Below, piece after piece: positions 48,901 through 60,561 of a stretch of 64,000 nucleotides of DNA (position 1 is its first letter; the number at the start of each line of letters is the position of its first letter). The translations under genes were made by a program, and so were the position numbers. The notes beneath the pieces are model-generated. The model was not told the origin of the DNA, did no database searches, and saw only the letters and a program-made list of their open reading frames with translations. This DNA is from Gymnogyps californianus (Eukaryota; Chordata; Aves; Accipitriformes; Cathartidae), in contig NC_059473.1 in the NCBI RefSeq assembly GCF_018139145.2, positions 5,696,503 through 5,760,502 of the forward strand. Direction: 5' to 3'.

Positions 48901-49740
48901 TAAAAGAATAAAATCTGAAGCTGTTCATACATCAAATAAACTTTTCCCCTAGGGAACAGTATTATGGCTTCAGTGTAGAAAGAGAAGCACAGCCTTTTTG
49001 AAAAACATCAGTGACCAAAATATTCTACATATTGGAGACATCTACAGGGAATGTGTTTTTTTGAATTGAATTATCTTACTCATGGAAGCTGCTTTCTTCC
49101 AGATAAACAAAACCAGACAGGCTGTAAGCAGATTATTAAAATATTGTACAATTAAAGCAAACTCTTGGAAATACAAACAGTTATTTCAATTTTATATGTT
49201 CTCAGTTTAACCTAAAGGCTGCTAGCACAAATATTTGTAAACCAGGCCTTGTAAACATCTGAGTTACACAAGATTTAGTACCTAGCAGCGATTATTCAAG
49301 ATTTAACTTAGCATCACAATAAAGTTTCCATCTAAACTAAATCAAGAAGTGGGAGTTGAAGTCATTCTGCACCTAGACAGGAGCACTCGGGATCATGCAA
49401 AATCAGTCTCTTAGTAGTCACAAGCAGCAGAGATTCTGTGAGTAAATTCCTTTTATCACAGACATGTTAGCTGTATTTCACGCATTAAAAGGAAGTGAGA
49501 CATAAGGAGAGGAGGTAATGGTTCTATAAGTTATCCAGTGTCAGGCTTTGTATCCAGCACTGTGATTTCTTTTGAAGTGGAGATAACAGATAATAACATA
49601 GAAATAGATGGCCACTACCGCATGAGAGTAATTACTGAACAATTCTAACAGCAGAAGTTAAACAGAAGATACTGTAAGCAGCGTCAGCAATGAAGAACCT
49701 TCATTAATCTATAAGAAGCATTTTCTCTTTGAGGTTAGAA

Positions 49741-49759
49741 AATTTTCCACTGGAAAATT
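49741..49759. repeat. 9-bp inverted repeat with 1-nt spacer
   Basis: AATTTTCCA, C, TGGAAAATT. It is a near-palindrome resembling paired TTCC/GGAA half sites. Function unknown. Confidence 0.8.
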
Positions 49760-50107
49760 GTACTGCCTTAATTTTATATCACTGTTTGCAAGTCGTGTGG
49801 AGTTGAGTCCTCATAGGCTGATCGTATTAGGCAAAATCAGAATTCATTGAGAAACCAAGGAAAAGCCTGTTTGTCAAGCAGCTTTGTAATACAGTACTAG
49901 AGGTAGTATTTAGGCACAACCAGAAAAATAGTTGTTTTAAACATACCAAGACAGTACGTTATAAAATTGTCATGCAGACAGAACTGCCAATTAAATGAAA
50001 GGGATTTTTTGTTTGTTTGTTTTTTAGTGGAATTGGCCTGATGCAAAGAAACAAATATGAACACTTGAACTTTTCCAATAAATGCCTTGTTCACAGCAGT
50101 CGTTAAG

Positions 50108-50122
50108 TTTTTTTTTTTTTTT
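50108..50122. repeat. T-run (15)
   Basis: Homopolymer of 15 T. No retrocopy body is recognisable next to it. Confidence 0.85.
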
Positions 50123-53100
50123 ATTTGGTTCCATATTGGGATAGAGGTCTAAGAGTTTGAAGTTTGTCCTATAGCAGCTGCTGATAAATTGGCACATAGG
50201 GAAATTGGCAAGCTGGCACTTTAGTGTTAAAGCTACAAGTTATTGTAATGTATAAGGAGTAGAGGTATCACCAGCGTTTGTAGCAAAAGTACCAAACATG
50301 GTTTTTGGTAGAGAAATCTGCTGGAGGAAGAAGGAAGCTCCGGTTATGACCTCCACTCCACAGCTTGTTATAAGCGGCTTTTATTACATGTGATGGATTT
50401 AATTACTTGTCTTCAGGAGGTAAAAGGTCTTTGCGTGCACTTGGGCATATTTACACCTGCGAGGTAATTGTACGTATACAGGCAGTATACAAAGCCCAGT
50501 TCTTGCGAGTAGCCACAACGCCGTTAACTTTGAAGGGTTCCTGTAGAAATGAGGATTTGGTCTAACAGAGCTGCACGTCTGAAGAAGACAATGGAGTTCA
50601 GGCTAATGTGATTCTCTGGGTGTAGCCGACGACAGGATTAGCTGTGGCTGCTTTTATAGCCAAATTCATCCAGTGGAAAGGGTCTACCCAAAGCATCTCT
50701 GATGCTATGCTCCTTTGTAGCCTTGTACATATGAGCTCATGGAAGGAGGAAAGCTCTTTCATGTGAATTTACATTATATATAGGTGTGTCTACAACTCTG
50801 TGGGATTTGTCCAGTTGTATTATAAAAATATTCTCAGTTCTGTGTAGTAAGCCCATTTCTGGGGCTTTATCTAGGTCTGTGTAAAGTATAGGATTATGTT
50901 ATAAAACAGTGCCGATGCAGTTGGTTTTATTGCTTGATTTTGGTTTTAATATATACAGAAAATTTAGGCTTTGCTTTTGCTGTTGTTTTGGCTGAATGTG
51001 CGTATGTGCTTATGCTGTCATTTCCTCTGAAAGAATTGGTTTAATCCGTGTTTGCCATATTTTCAGGACTTTAACTAAAATACTGCTTCTTGCCATACCA
51101 TTATTCCCACCTGCTGGGAATTGCAGGATGTATGACTCCACAGCGAGTCTCCACAAGCAGCTGCACTTCATATAAACAGGGAAGTGTATGTGCTCACGCC
51201 TTCATATAACACTTCTCCGAAAAGGAGTTAATACGTCCCTGCGGGCACGGTAAAGGAGCTGTGGAGTTATGTTTGCAGAGAGCTCTGGGCTTGTAAAAAT
51301 TCCCCCTCGGGCCTTCATAGCTATCAGCCGAATAACTCACCTGAAAGCACGGCTTGTCAGAAACCGTATGTGAAGTTCAGCTACTTGAAGGCTGATGCAC
51401 TTTTAGAGGTTTTGCTAGAAAAACTTTGGTAGTAAAAGCCCTATTACAAACACAACCATAGAAGCAAAATAGTTCTTTTACTGGCAGAAGTTTATTTCCT
51501 TCGGTGAAATGGCTTTATTGACAAAATAACTTATTGCTAGCATGAAGCTGTGTCTGCACCGAGATGTCTGCTGTTACGTACCAGCGAGGCTCAAAAATAG
51601 GCAGAGACTTGAGTTTTGCGTAGGGAAGAGCCACCTGCGACTGCTGAGTGACAGGAATTGAGAATTAGGGTCTCCAATATACAAAATAGGAGCTTGTGAT
51701 TTATTGTTGCTGTCAGTTAAATGAGGAGGAAGATTCTGCAATCCACACTAATGGAGTTGAGATACTGAAATTAAATTTAGGAGTGAAAAATGCCCTGGCC
51801 TTAGTTAAATTTAGTGGCTCATCCACTCAGTGGTAATTGTACACTTGCAATTCCTTCATCTGGACTAGACTTAAAATATGTACTTTAGTGATCAGATTAA
51901 ATGAAATTTTAACGATCAACTGGGGTTAGACAAAACACTAATTAAACCCAGGGAAGTCTATTAATATAATTAGCCTCAGGGCAAGACAATTCAAGAACTG
52001 GAAACAAATTATTTGTAGCGTCCTGTCATTTCCTAAGTAAAATGTTAGAGTCTGGAGAGAAGAGACAAAAAAATGGAATTCTTTGTTTAGAAATGAGAAG
52101 GCCTGAGTGTGTATTATATGTTTCATACCTTCTGGATAGTCTTTAGTTCTCTCCTGGCTTCTGGCACCAACACGAGGTGACCCTGTACATTGTAAACAGC
52201 ACAAGAAGGAACTCGCATGGCTTAGTTTGAAGAAGTGCCCTCTTCACCAGCCTCATTAACCAGCAAAGGAGTCTGGAAGTTGAATGGGCATTGAAAAACA
52301 AAAAAAGTCCTCAAAAAACATTTGGGTTTATGTTTAACTCTTCTCCTTTCAGGTTGTACGCTCGAAAACGAGCTCTGTGGAGCACAGGGAGTACTGTTCA
52401 TGCTTTTTCTGGGCCTCTGTTTTTAATGGTGGTTGGATTTTCTTTCCTTGTAGGACTCTTCAAAAGCAAATTTTTAGACAGTGCTTTTACCTTTCATAGT
52501 TAGGCACGTTTGATATGTCAGACTGAGACTGTGAAAGGTGGGAGTAACTCGGGTGCCATTCATTTCTGACAGTTTTGGCCAAGGTCCATAGGTTGTCAGC
52601 AAGTGCTCAGGTTATTCAGTACCGTGGTGCAGGAAATCTTACTAAAATACTGTGGCCTCTTCAGAGTGCCCCTTGAAATGTCCCTTAACCTTGAATTCAA
52701 GGACTAGAAAGTACTACGTTGTGATGCCTGGGTCTTAAGATATTGAGCATCGTTGCACTGACAAAGGAGACATGTTCTTCCTCTTCCTTTCCTGGCTGAG
52801 CAGTAGCCCTGCTGCCATGCACTAGAAATCCCGCTGAGATGGTTCCACCAAACATAAAGATGGCAAATGCAGCAGTAAGTTTGTTTGTTTGACTGTCTGG
52901 CCTAACATTTAAAAGCAGCTACATAAGCTTCCTGCAAATAGGAGACACTTGCTGTGGTGCAAGTGATTAGTAATGCCAAGCTTTCACTCGCTTTTAAATT
53001 GCCGCAATCTAAATAATTTCAGTTACATCAGCCTCTAATCAGGTGGAGGCAAAAACTGGACACTTGAGATTTGTATTTACTTTGCTCTGTGTTTTATTCT

Positions 53101-53242
53101 ACGTTTTAGAGAATGTTTAACTTTCAACTTTCTGATGAAATTAAGAGAAGAAAACATTGGATTCATTATTTTGGAGGTATGGCAGAAGATGAATCATTTG
53201 TCTTTTTGGCTTCCAGTAGTCTAACACAGGCTCTTTGGCATT

Positions 53243-53270
53243 AAAAAAAAAAAAAAAAAGAAAAAAAAAA
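53243..53270. repeat. A-rich run (17 A, G, 10 A)
   Basis: The longest homopolymeric tract in the window. The upstream sequence is not a recognisable gene or SINE, and no flanking duplication was seen, so it is treated as simple sequence. Confidence 0.85.
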
Positions 53271-54757
53271 TCATTAAAATGATGGTAAGACATAATAGTC
53301 TTCAGATGTCCCACGCAACATCAATGGCAATGCTTGTACACGTGTTACGAAGCTGAAGTTTAAACATGTAAATAATTTTTTTTTTCTTGCCTAGTTGACA
53401 GATTTAAGGTCATTCATCTTGTGACTTGGCAGAAATTTTTTCTGTAGGATCGATACCACTATAAAAGTGTTCATGTACCATCTTGAAACCTCTTTGGGGT
53501 CTTTTTCTGGCTCTTTGGTGCAAAGGGCAAATGCGTGAGGCATCTCATCTGATCTACAGCAGATAATTACAAAACATTTTATTTTAGCGCTATGAAATGT
53601 TGTGTCCTTAAATATATATGTGAATTATACTTACGCAGTTACGGTCTCAGTTTTTAAATTTAGATGCTTCAAATTAGAAATTGCCATTTTAGGAACTTAA
53701 GATACAGTTTAAAAAGCATCAGAATTACTTGTCTGGAATTCACATTTTTGAGACTGAGTGGAATGTAAAGATTATGGGCATTTTAAATCTCAAATCTATT
53801 ATTCTAGGATTAATGTTATGAATTCAGAACAAAATATCAGTGAGAACTGCTTTTTTCCCCAGCATTTTACATATTTAGCCATTTAGCTAAGTACCTCTAT
53901 TTGGCTTCACGAGGTTAATTTAAGAATCTTGTCTTTGTAAAACAGCTCAAAATGTGTCTTTTTTTAATAAGGGCATACAAGGGAAAAATGTCTACAGCTA
54001 TGTCAGTTCCACATAAAAATTAATACAAACAGCTTTTCAAACAGTTGGGACTATTTTCTGACTGCCGTTCCTCCACTGGTTTTGCTTTGACATACAGGTT
54101 TACATTCTGCACTCTGACGGTGCTAATGGAAGAGTGAGGAAGTGAGTTTGGGTTACTATTCCAGACTAACTTCAAACCCTCTGATCTCTGTAAGCCTTTT
54201 CTTTGTCATTAGTTGATGTAGGATTAAGCCTCAGCAGAAGAGCTGTTTCATGGTCCTCTGGGGAATAATGTTGGACAGACAGCACAGAGATCTTTCTTTC
54301 CTCAGGCTTTGTAAACAAAGTCGAGACTTTAATAGAGATGCTTGATCTGTGGCTAGCTGATGATTAATCATTTAAAAGTAATTAAAGTTGAACCTCAAAG
54401 GTAAGCAGTCTGTTTAAAAAGAGGGCTGAAACAGCCACAGAATCAAAAATTCACCAGAAGTTTTCACAGCAGGGTGAAAAAATGCAAAAACAGGCTCTTG
54501 TGAAAGATTTTTGTGCTCCTTACTGCTCAACCTCACCAGGAAATACTTAATATTTCTTAACTGTTATTAAAGAAGTATATGAAGAAAGTTTAAAACGAAA
54601 CAGAGAAGTAATAAAAAGGCATCTCCTGAACCAAATGTGTCTATGTATATTGCAATCGCTCAGTGAAGGATAAAGACTTAATATAGGTTCAGTTCTTAAT
54701 ATAGTAATCTTTTCTTAAATTTGTCCTTTGTGGAAAACATTCCTAAGGGAGGAGGGG

Positions 54758-54772
54758 AAAAAAAAAAAAAAA
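54758..54772. repeat. A-run (15)
   Basis: Homopolymer of 15 A following a G-rich stretch. Confidence 0.85.
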
Positions 54773-54854
54773 TCCCATGCTCATCCTCTTTGAATATCAA
54801 CAGAAGTTTCAGCTGTCAGGATGTCTGTCTGTGCCTGATGTTTTGGTGACCCAC

Positions 54855-54877
54855 TATATATATGTGTATATATATAT
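54855..54877. repeat. (TA)n microsatellite
   Basis: Alternating TA with one TGTG interruption. Confidence 0.85.
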
Positions 54878-55445
54878 TTTTAATGTAGTTTTACTATGTA
54901 TGAACCAGAAACCACTGGCACAAAAAGACCAAAGCATTTGTTCTGCAGGGACTGTGCTGCGTATTGTGATGCTTTGGATTTATTTTATTAAGCATGAAGC
55001 TTGGGAGTGGTTTGTTGCCATTCTGCTGGTCTCCCGAAGGTTTGAAGCTGCTACTGTGATCGAGCCGAGAATAATGGTACAAGACGGATGAAGTTTCGTA
55101 CCAAGCAGAAGATTTTTCATGCTTTATCTTCAAAGCAAGGATTGGCATTTGCAAACAGTTACACAGAACTTTCATATGTTTGTTCTTCAGAAGCTAAACA
55201 TAGAACAAGATATTTAAAACTGGAGAAAACCCACCAGTTTCTCATGTAGGTATAAGTTTAGGTACTGGTCAGCACAAAAAATTAGTGGTACCAGGACGAG
55301 TTTAAGCATGTCTCTGGAATTAAAGTTGTAATTTTTATTTCGTACTAGTAATAATGACTTACTGTTAAAATTTGTTGTTTAAAAAGGATGTCAGAGAGCA
55401 GTAATTCTGAGAAAAATCTAGAGGCTACATGCATAAAATTGCAAA

Positions 55446-55520
55446 TTATATATATCTGTATGTAAAGAGTATATATAATGTATAAATATATATACAGTGT
55501 GTATGCACACACACTATATA
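55446..55520. repeat. Imperfect TA / CA microsatellite block
   Basis: A cluster of TATATA tracts interrupted by short spacers, followed by a brief CACACACA stretch. It is probably a decayed compound microsatellite. Confidence 0.8.
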
Positions 55521-55957
55521 CTGCAAAGTAAAGGGAATTTGGTGAAGAACAATACAAATTATTACGACATTGCAATCACTGACTTATGCAGAAAGCAGGA
55601 AATATTTATTTGTTTTTCACTCGGCTGAATAATGGCCGAGAGATGTAACAGAGCTGGAGTTTATAAAACAAGCAGAAGAAAAACAATATCCTCTCCAGCA
55701 AAAAAAATCCAAACACACCTTATCTTCCTCTCCTGTTTGCTGGGGGAGAACAAGTGGCAGCAACCGCAGTCATCGAAGTAGGCACCACTTGCTGTGGACA
55801 GGATATGGTTGATGAAGGAATAATTAAATCCTTTTCTCTGGCTGCCTAAGTCTGCTTTCAACTCCATAACACAGGTAAAAATGTCTTTCCTTTGCAGAAG
55901 CTCTCAGTCTGGTCTCTGCTACGTAAAACCAAAACCAAAACTTTGTCAGTGTGAAAG

Positions 55958-55983
55958 CTTTTCATGAAAGCATTCATGAAAAG
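55958..55983. repeat. 11-bp inverted repeat with AGCA loop
   Basis: CTTTTCATGAA (55958-55968), AGCA, TTCATGAAAAG (55973-55983) is a perfect 11-bp stem. It is AT-rich and of modest stability. Function unknown. Confidence 0.8.
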
Positions 55984-57951
55984 TCTCCCAAGTCATTCTG
56001 GTTTCCTCGTCTCCAGATTCAGGATGCAATCTCACTGGTGTTTTTTACAAAGCTTAGTTTCTGACTGGCACATGGAGACTTCAAGAGAGTCAACAGGAGC
56101 CACTTTTTTTCTGCAGGCAATTGCCCAATGACCTGAAAGTCCTTTACAGGAATTAGCCTGTTACCTTGAGATGCCCCGGACATCTTCGTTTGCTGCTCAT
56201 CCAAGTGAGCTCTTCTCTAAGCAGTGAGGCTGTGCTAGAAATGCACAAGTTACTTTGGGAACTAGAGATATCAGTGTGTTCCCCTGGACTATATAAAACA
56301 CGATAAGGGAACATTTGGTTATGCAGAAATGCAATAAAGAACACAATTTTTGTATCTGTCATGGTTTTATTTAATTAACTGGCACTACTCTAATCATCAA
56401 TTAATTGCCTGAATTTTGGATGGTACTTCATTGACTCAGGCCAGCATAATGCTGTTTTTTATGTTACAAATGTAATTCAAGTTTGTCATCTGTTTTATTA
56501 TGCAGGACTACTTATTATCTGTAAGGCAGCATCAGGCTGTGTGCTAAGCTTTCTCCTGACATCTGTCCCAAGAGACTTTCCCTGGACTGTCTGTCCTGAG
56601 TCACTGCAATGTGTTGTGAATTCTCTTAGGATCCAGGAAAGCACTCAGGCATGTATATAACTTGACGATCATAGCTTCAGTTGTTCATTGACATCAGTGG
56701 GAATACTAACGTAATAAAAATTATGCACATGATTAAGCCTTTGGCTGGGCAAGGGTCTGAGCTAATTCTCTTTTGTAAGCAGATTTGGACACAAATTGAC
56801 ACTACATTTCTGTTTTCTTTTATTTATTATAGGATTTTAGGGCAAAGGTAATTTAATCTCCCATCAAAGACTTCAGCAAACACAAGCATTAGAACAAAAC
56901 ATTTAAATGTAATTATAATAAAGCTTGTCAAAAACACTTAACGTCATGTAGTTAAGATGTTACTGGGCCTAAACTCTGTTAGCTTGAGGTACCCGAGAAC
57001 TTCAAGAAGTGCTTGAAAATAGATGATTAAATATAACATAGCAGCAGAAGAAAATGTTTTCTTCCCTCTGGTTAATAAACCTAAGGAATAATGTGTCTGT
57101 GTGAAGAAGCAAACAAAAAACTCCAAGTATATTCAGCATAGAGAACAGCTTGTTAGCTGGTGCTGGGTTTCTTTTTGGTGGTTGTTCCTTTTGTTATTTT
57201 GGTGCAGAAAATTATTTTCACCATTCTGTAAAATATGCTGTACCAAAGCTCCTACAAAGGTGAAGTTAATAAAAGTACAACGTGCCTGGTAATGGCTGCA
57301 TAATTGAGAGGTGCCATCAGTGCTCTCCCTGATTTTTATCGGCCTCTCTGAGCAAGAAGTATTTTCTTGTACTTTGATAATCATCTCCAAAATATTAATA
57401 AGTGAACTCAGTTGCAGTCTCATCTTTATATTCTCTCCCTATAACAGTCAATATTATATCTCCATATGAAAAAAAATGCAAATACATGTGTGCGTTTATA
57501 TGTATTGTCACGTGCTTAATATGACTAGCTGTATTCAAGTCATCATCCATCTGCATCATGGCAAGTGTCTTTGTAGCTTTGTGTTCAAATAATCTTTCCT
57601 GTTTCAAGATCAGGTGTAAAACCAACCCGCAGTTTTGGAGGGCCCCCGTGGCTAGCTGAGGATGTGCTATATGTATTCTTTACCTGTACCTATGAAACTG
57701 CTGGGCTATATGAAATTGTTGGCATCTGAGTGAAATGTTGATACTCATATTTGAGCTGATTGCATTTTGCTCCATACGTATTTCAATGATGTCAAGGTGC
57801 TGTTGGTGGCGGGAAGGGGGGAGAAACTGGATGCGTGTGCGTTTGATTCAGTGCTTCGTAAAATGACCACGTTCCTGTGTCTGATTGCTCCGTGAAAGGT
57901 TATGATTATCCCCGAGATGCTTGCATTTATTAAATGGGTGTGGGCTTTTGT

Positions 57952-57977
57952 TTAAATAAATAAATAAATGAATGAAT
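57952..57977. repeat. (AAAT)n / (GAAT)n microsatellite
   Basis: About four AAAT units followed by GAAT units. Simple sequence. Confidence 0.85.
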
Positions 57978-58156
57978 CTGTATGACAGGCTCAATTTTCA
58001 AGACATACAGGCAATAATTCTGTAGTAAACAAAAGGCTGGCATAGCTGACGTGGGTAAATGCCTATTACTAGAAAATACTAAGTGAACTGGTTGGCTTTC
58101 TTTCCAAGCTTAAAAGCAGTAGTGCTTTCTATTGGAGCTGAACACTTGCTAAATGA

Positions 58157-58178
58157 TTTTTTTTTTTTTCCCCCCTAG
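58157..58178. repeat. Pyrimidine tract (T13 C6) ending in TAG
   Basis: Thirteen T and six C followed by TAG look like a very strong splice acceptor on the + strand. No good donor or open exon follows within about 100 bp; the best candidate is a weak ATG|GTACTA near 58255. It is listed as simple sequence that may act as a decoy acceptor. Confidence 0.6.
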
Positions 58179-58787
58179 CCATTTTTCCTCTGTTTCACTG
58201 ATGGCAAGAGAAAGAAGAGCTGTATTTATCTTTGCATCATTTCTGTGAAGCTTATGGTACTATTTCAATAAGATGTTTTATGAAAACAGAGCGATTGAGG
58301 CTTTCTTTTATTTTTAAAGTAAATATATATTTAAGTTGCCTTTATTCATGGTATCATTTTTTATTTGTCATACTTCCAAGTAGTAAGTTGTCTTCATGCA
58401 ATAGCACAAAGTCGTCTGGCTACATGAAGTGGTTGGAGCTGGTGACGTTACTGTCACAAGCACCAAGCATGTGCCTCATTTAGCTGTTCGCTCCTTTTCT
58501 CCTCTAGTCCCTCTGCCTCTTCTGGTAGCTGTCTCCAAACTATTAGAAGTGACACTGAATTCGATGCACTTAATTCAGACTGGTGAGCTGACCTGCAGCT
58601 GCTAGTAGTGGTGTTCAAAATTCAGGGGTGTTTTATTTTTAATTTTTTATGTTGCATGTTGCTGGAAGGGATATTTGAGAAATACTAGCGCTTTATGACT
58701 CAGTGCTATTTGTGACTGCTTGGTTCTTCCAATAGTTTAGTAGTATCACTTTGTCATACACCATAGGTTTTGTGAGAAGAGGACATT

Positions 58788-58799
58788 AAAAAAAAAAAA
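58788..58799. repeat. A-run (12)
   Basis: Short homopolymer in intron. Confidence 0.8.
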
Positions 58800-60540
58800 T
58801 CTATTTCCCAATAGTTTTGTAAACACAAGTGTAGAGGAAAAAAAAAGATATTGACAATTTCTACCCTTTAAAATACATTATTGAGCTTTATACCCTAGGA
58901 GGTTCATGCCATTCTGTTGTAACATCTGCTTTACTGCCCCAGGAGAGCTCTCTTTCTCCAGAGTGCTATTGAACCATCGGTTCTGGTTCACCAGGTCAGC
59001 CCCGTTTTGTGGCATGACAAGGTGTTCAGCTCTTGCGAACGCCTTGGCGGTGCATGCGTACAGACAAGGAGCCTGGTCGCTCTGCTGTCCTGCCCAGGAG
59101 GAGCCGTGGAAATTCATCCCATGACTCCTGAGCCAAATCCACAGTTGAGGTAGGTAAGGAATGTGAAAATTAGTTTCAAGCTGCATTAACTCAATAGCAA
59201 AATTGCCTATCAATATTAAATTGAGAAAGTTATTTGGTCTTTCTACTTGAAGAATGGATCGAATCCCTGAATAAGTAACTCTGATGGTTAATGGCCTGCA
59301 GAAATGAAAAGATGTGACCTTTTCCAGCTTTCAGTCTAGCTTCGCTTTTCAGGCAGTAGCTCTTGTGTCAAGCTTCTGTTTGGACAGCTCTTGCATTTTC
59401 TACCAATTAATTCCCATCCGGATTGCTGGAAAGAATAAATCAAGATTTTGGAAAACCAAACAATATTAGTCTTTTGGGGAGGAATGAGTAAAGTGAGGTG
59501 GTTATTGGTGGTGCAGCTTTACAATCCAATTTGCTATCTCTCTCCTGCTCCCTGGCAGATGGAAAAAATGAGCAGAGAAAACCACATTTTTCAGTGTTGC
59601 CTTGTAAGACACATTTAACCTGAATATATGAACTTGGAGGTCCCAAAAGTTTTGGGAAAGGAAAGCTGTCAGTTCTCCTTCAGACTAGTAGTACCTATTA
59701 GTCAAAATATAACCAGGTCCAGAGCTCAGGTCAGCGCAACTGGTTTTCATTTCGTGTAGCAAAAGCAATGCACATATTCCCTTGAGATTTTTTGATTTTT
59801 TGGAAAAAGTTCTGTGCATAGTACTGTGCAATCACTATTGCTTTTTTACATGTGTTATGAAAAATTGCAAATAGCCACATTCAATCTGTGAAATCTTTCT
59901 GTTCCTTTCTGCTTCTCCAACAATTTTGTCATTGTGTCATCTCCTAAAGATTTAGTTGCTATTGATAGTCAGCAGGACACAGCTTTAGTGTTACTTGGGT
60001 GATTTTGAAAATGAGATTCATTTTTTTTAAAAAACAAAACACTTTTCTAACTAAAGTCAGCACCAGATACAGATTTTACTTGCCACTTCAATACAGAAAC
60101 AGTTGCTGTGTGTGCCAGAGGACAAGATACATCTCAGAGATGACACTTGCTGATTGTGAGTGAGAAGGACATCTTTTTTATATTGGAGAATGTTTTTTTG
60201 CTGATGGAAATATACACTGGTGTCAGTGGGAGGGGAGACAGTTTGTGTGAGAGAAGGAATATCCAGTAATAGCTTGAATCCCCTCTGGGCCGGTTGGATA
60301 TTTTACAGTAAAGAGGTGCCGACCCTATCATGAAAGCTTCAGGTTATACTGACTTTTGCTCATCCTGCTCCGCAGTAGTGCACAAAGGTCAAAATATCAG
60401 ATTCTGACCTAATTCTTGAAGAACAATATTAAATTTTCCATGCGGTACCTCAGGGTCAGCTATGTGGGCAAATGGTCAGCTTTTAATGGGCAAATATTCC
60501 AAAATAAATGTAAAGGGATGGTAAGTTATAAGCTTACGAC

Positions 60541-60561
60541 TTTTTTTAAAAAAAAAAAAAA
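60541..60561. repeat. T7-A14 run
   Basis: Seven T followed directly by fourteen A, able to form a small A/T hairpin. Simple sequence. Confidence 0.8.

Noticed and set aside
53243..53270. A-rich run as the tail of a retrocopy or SINE
   Set aside because: The upstream sequence has no recognisable gene or SINE body, and no target duplication flanks it.
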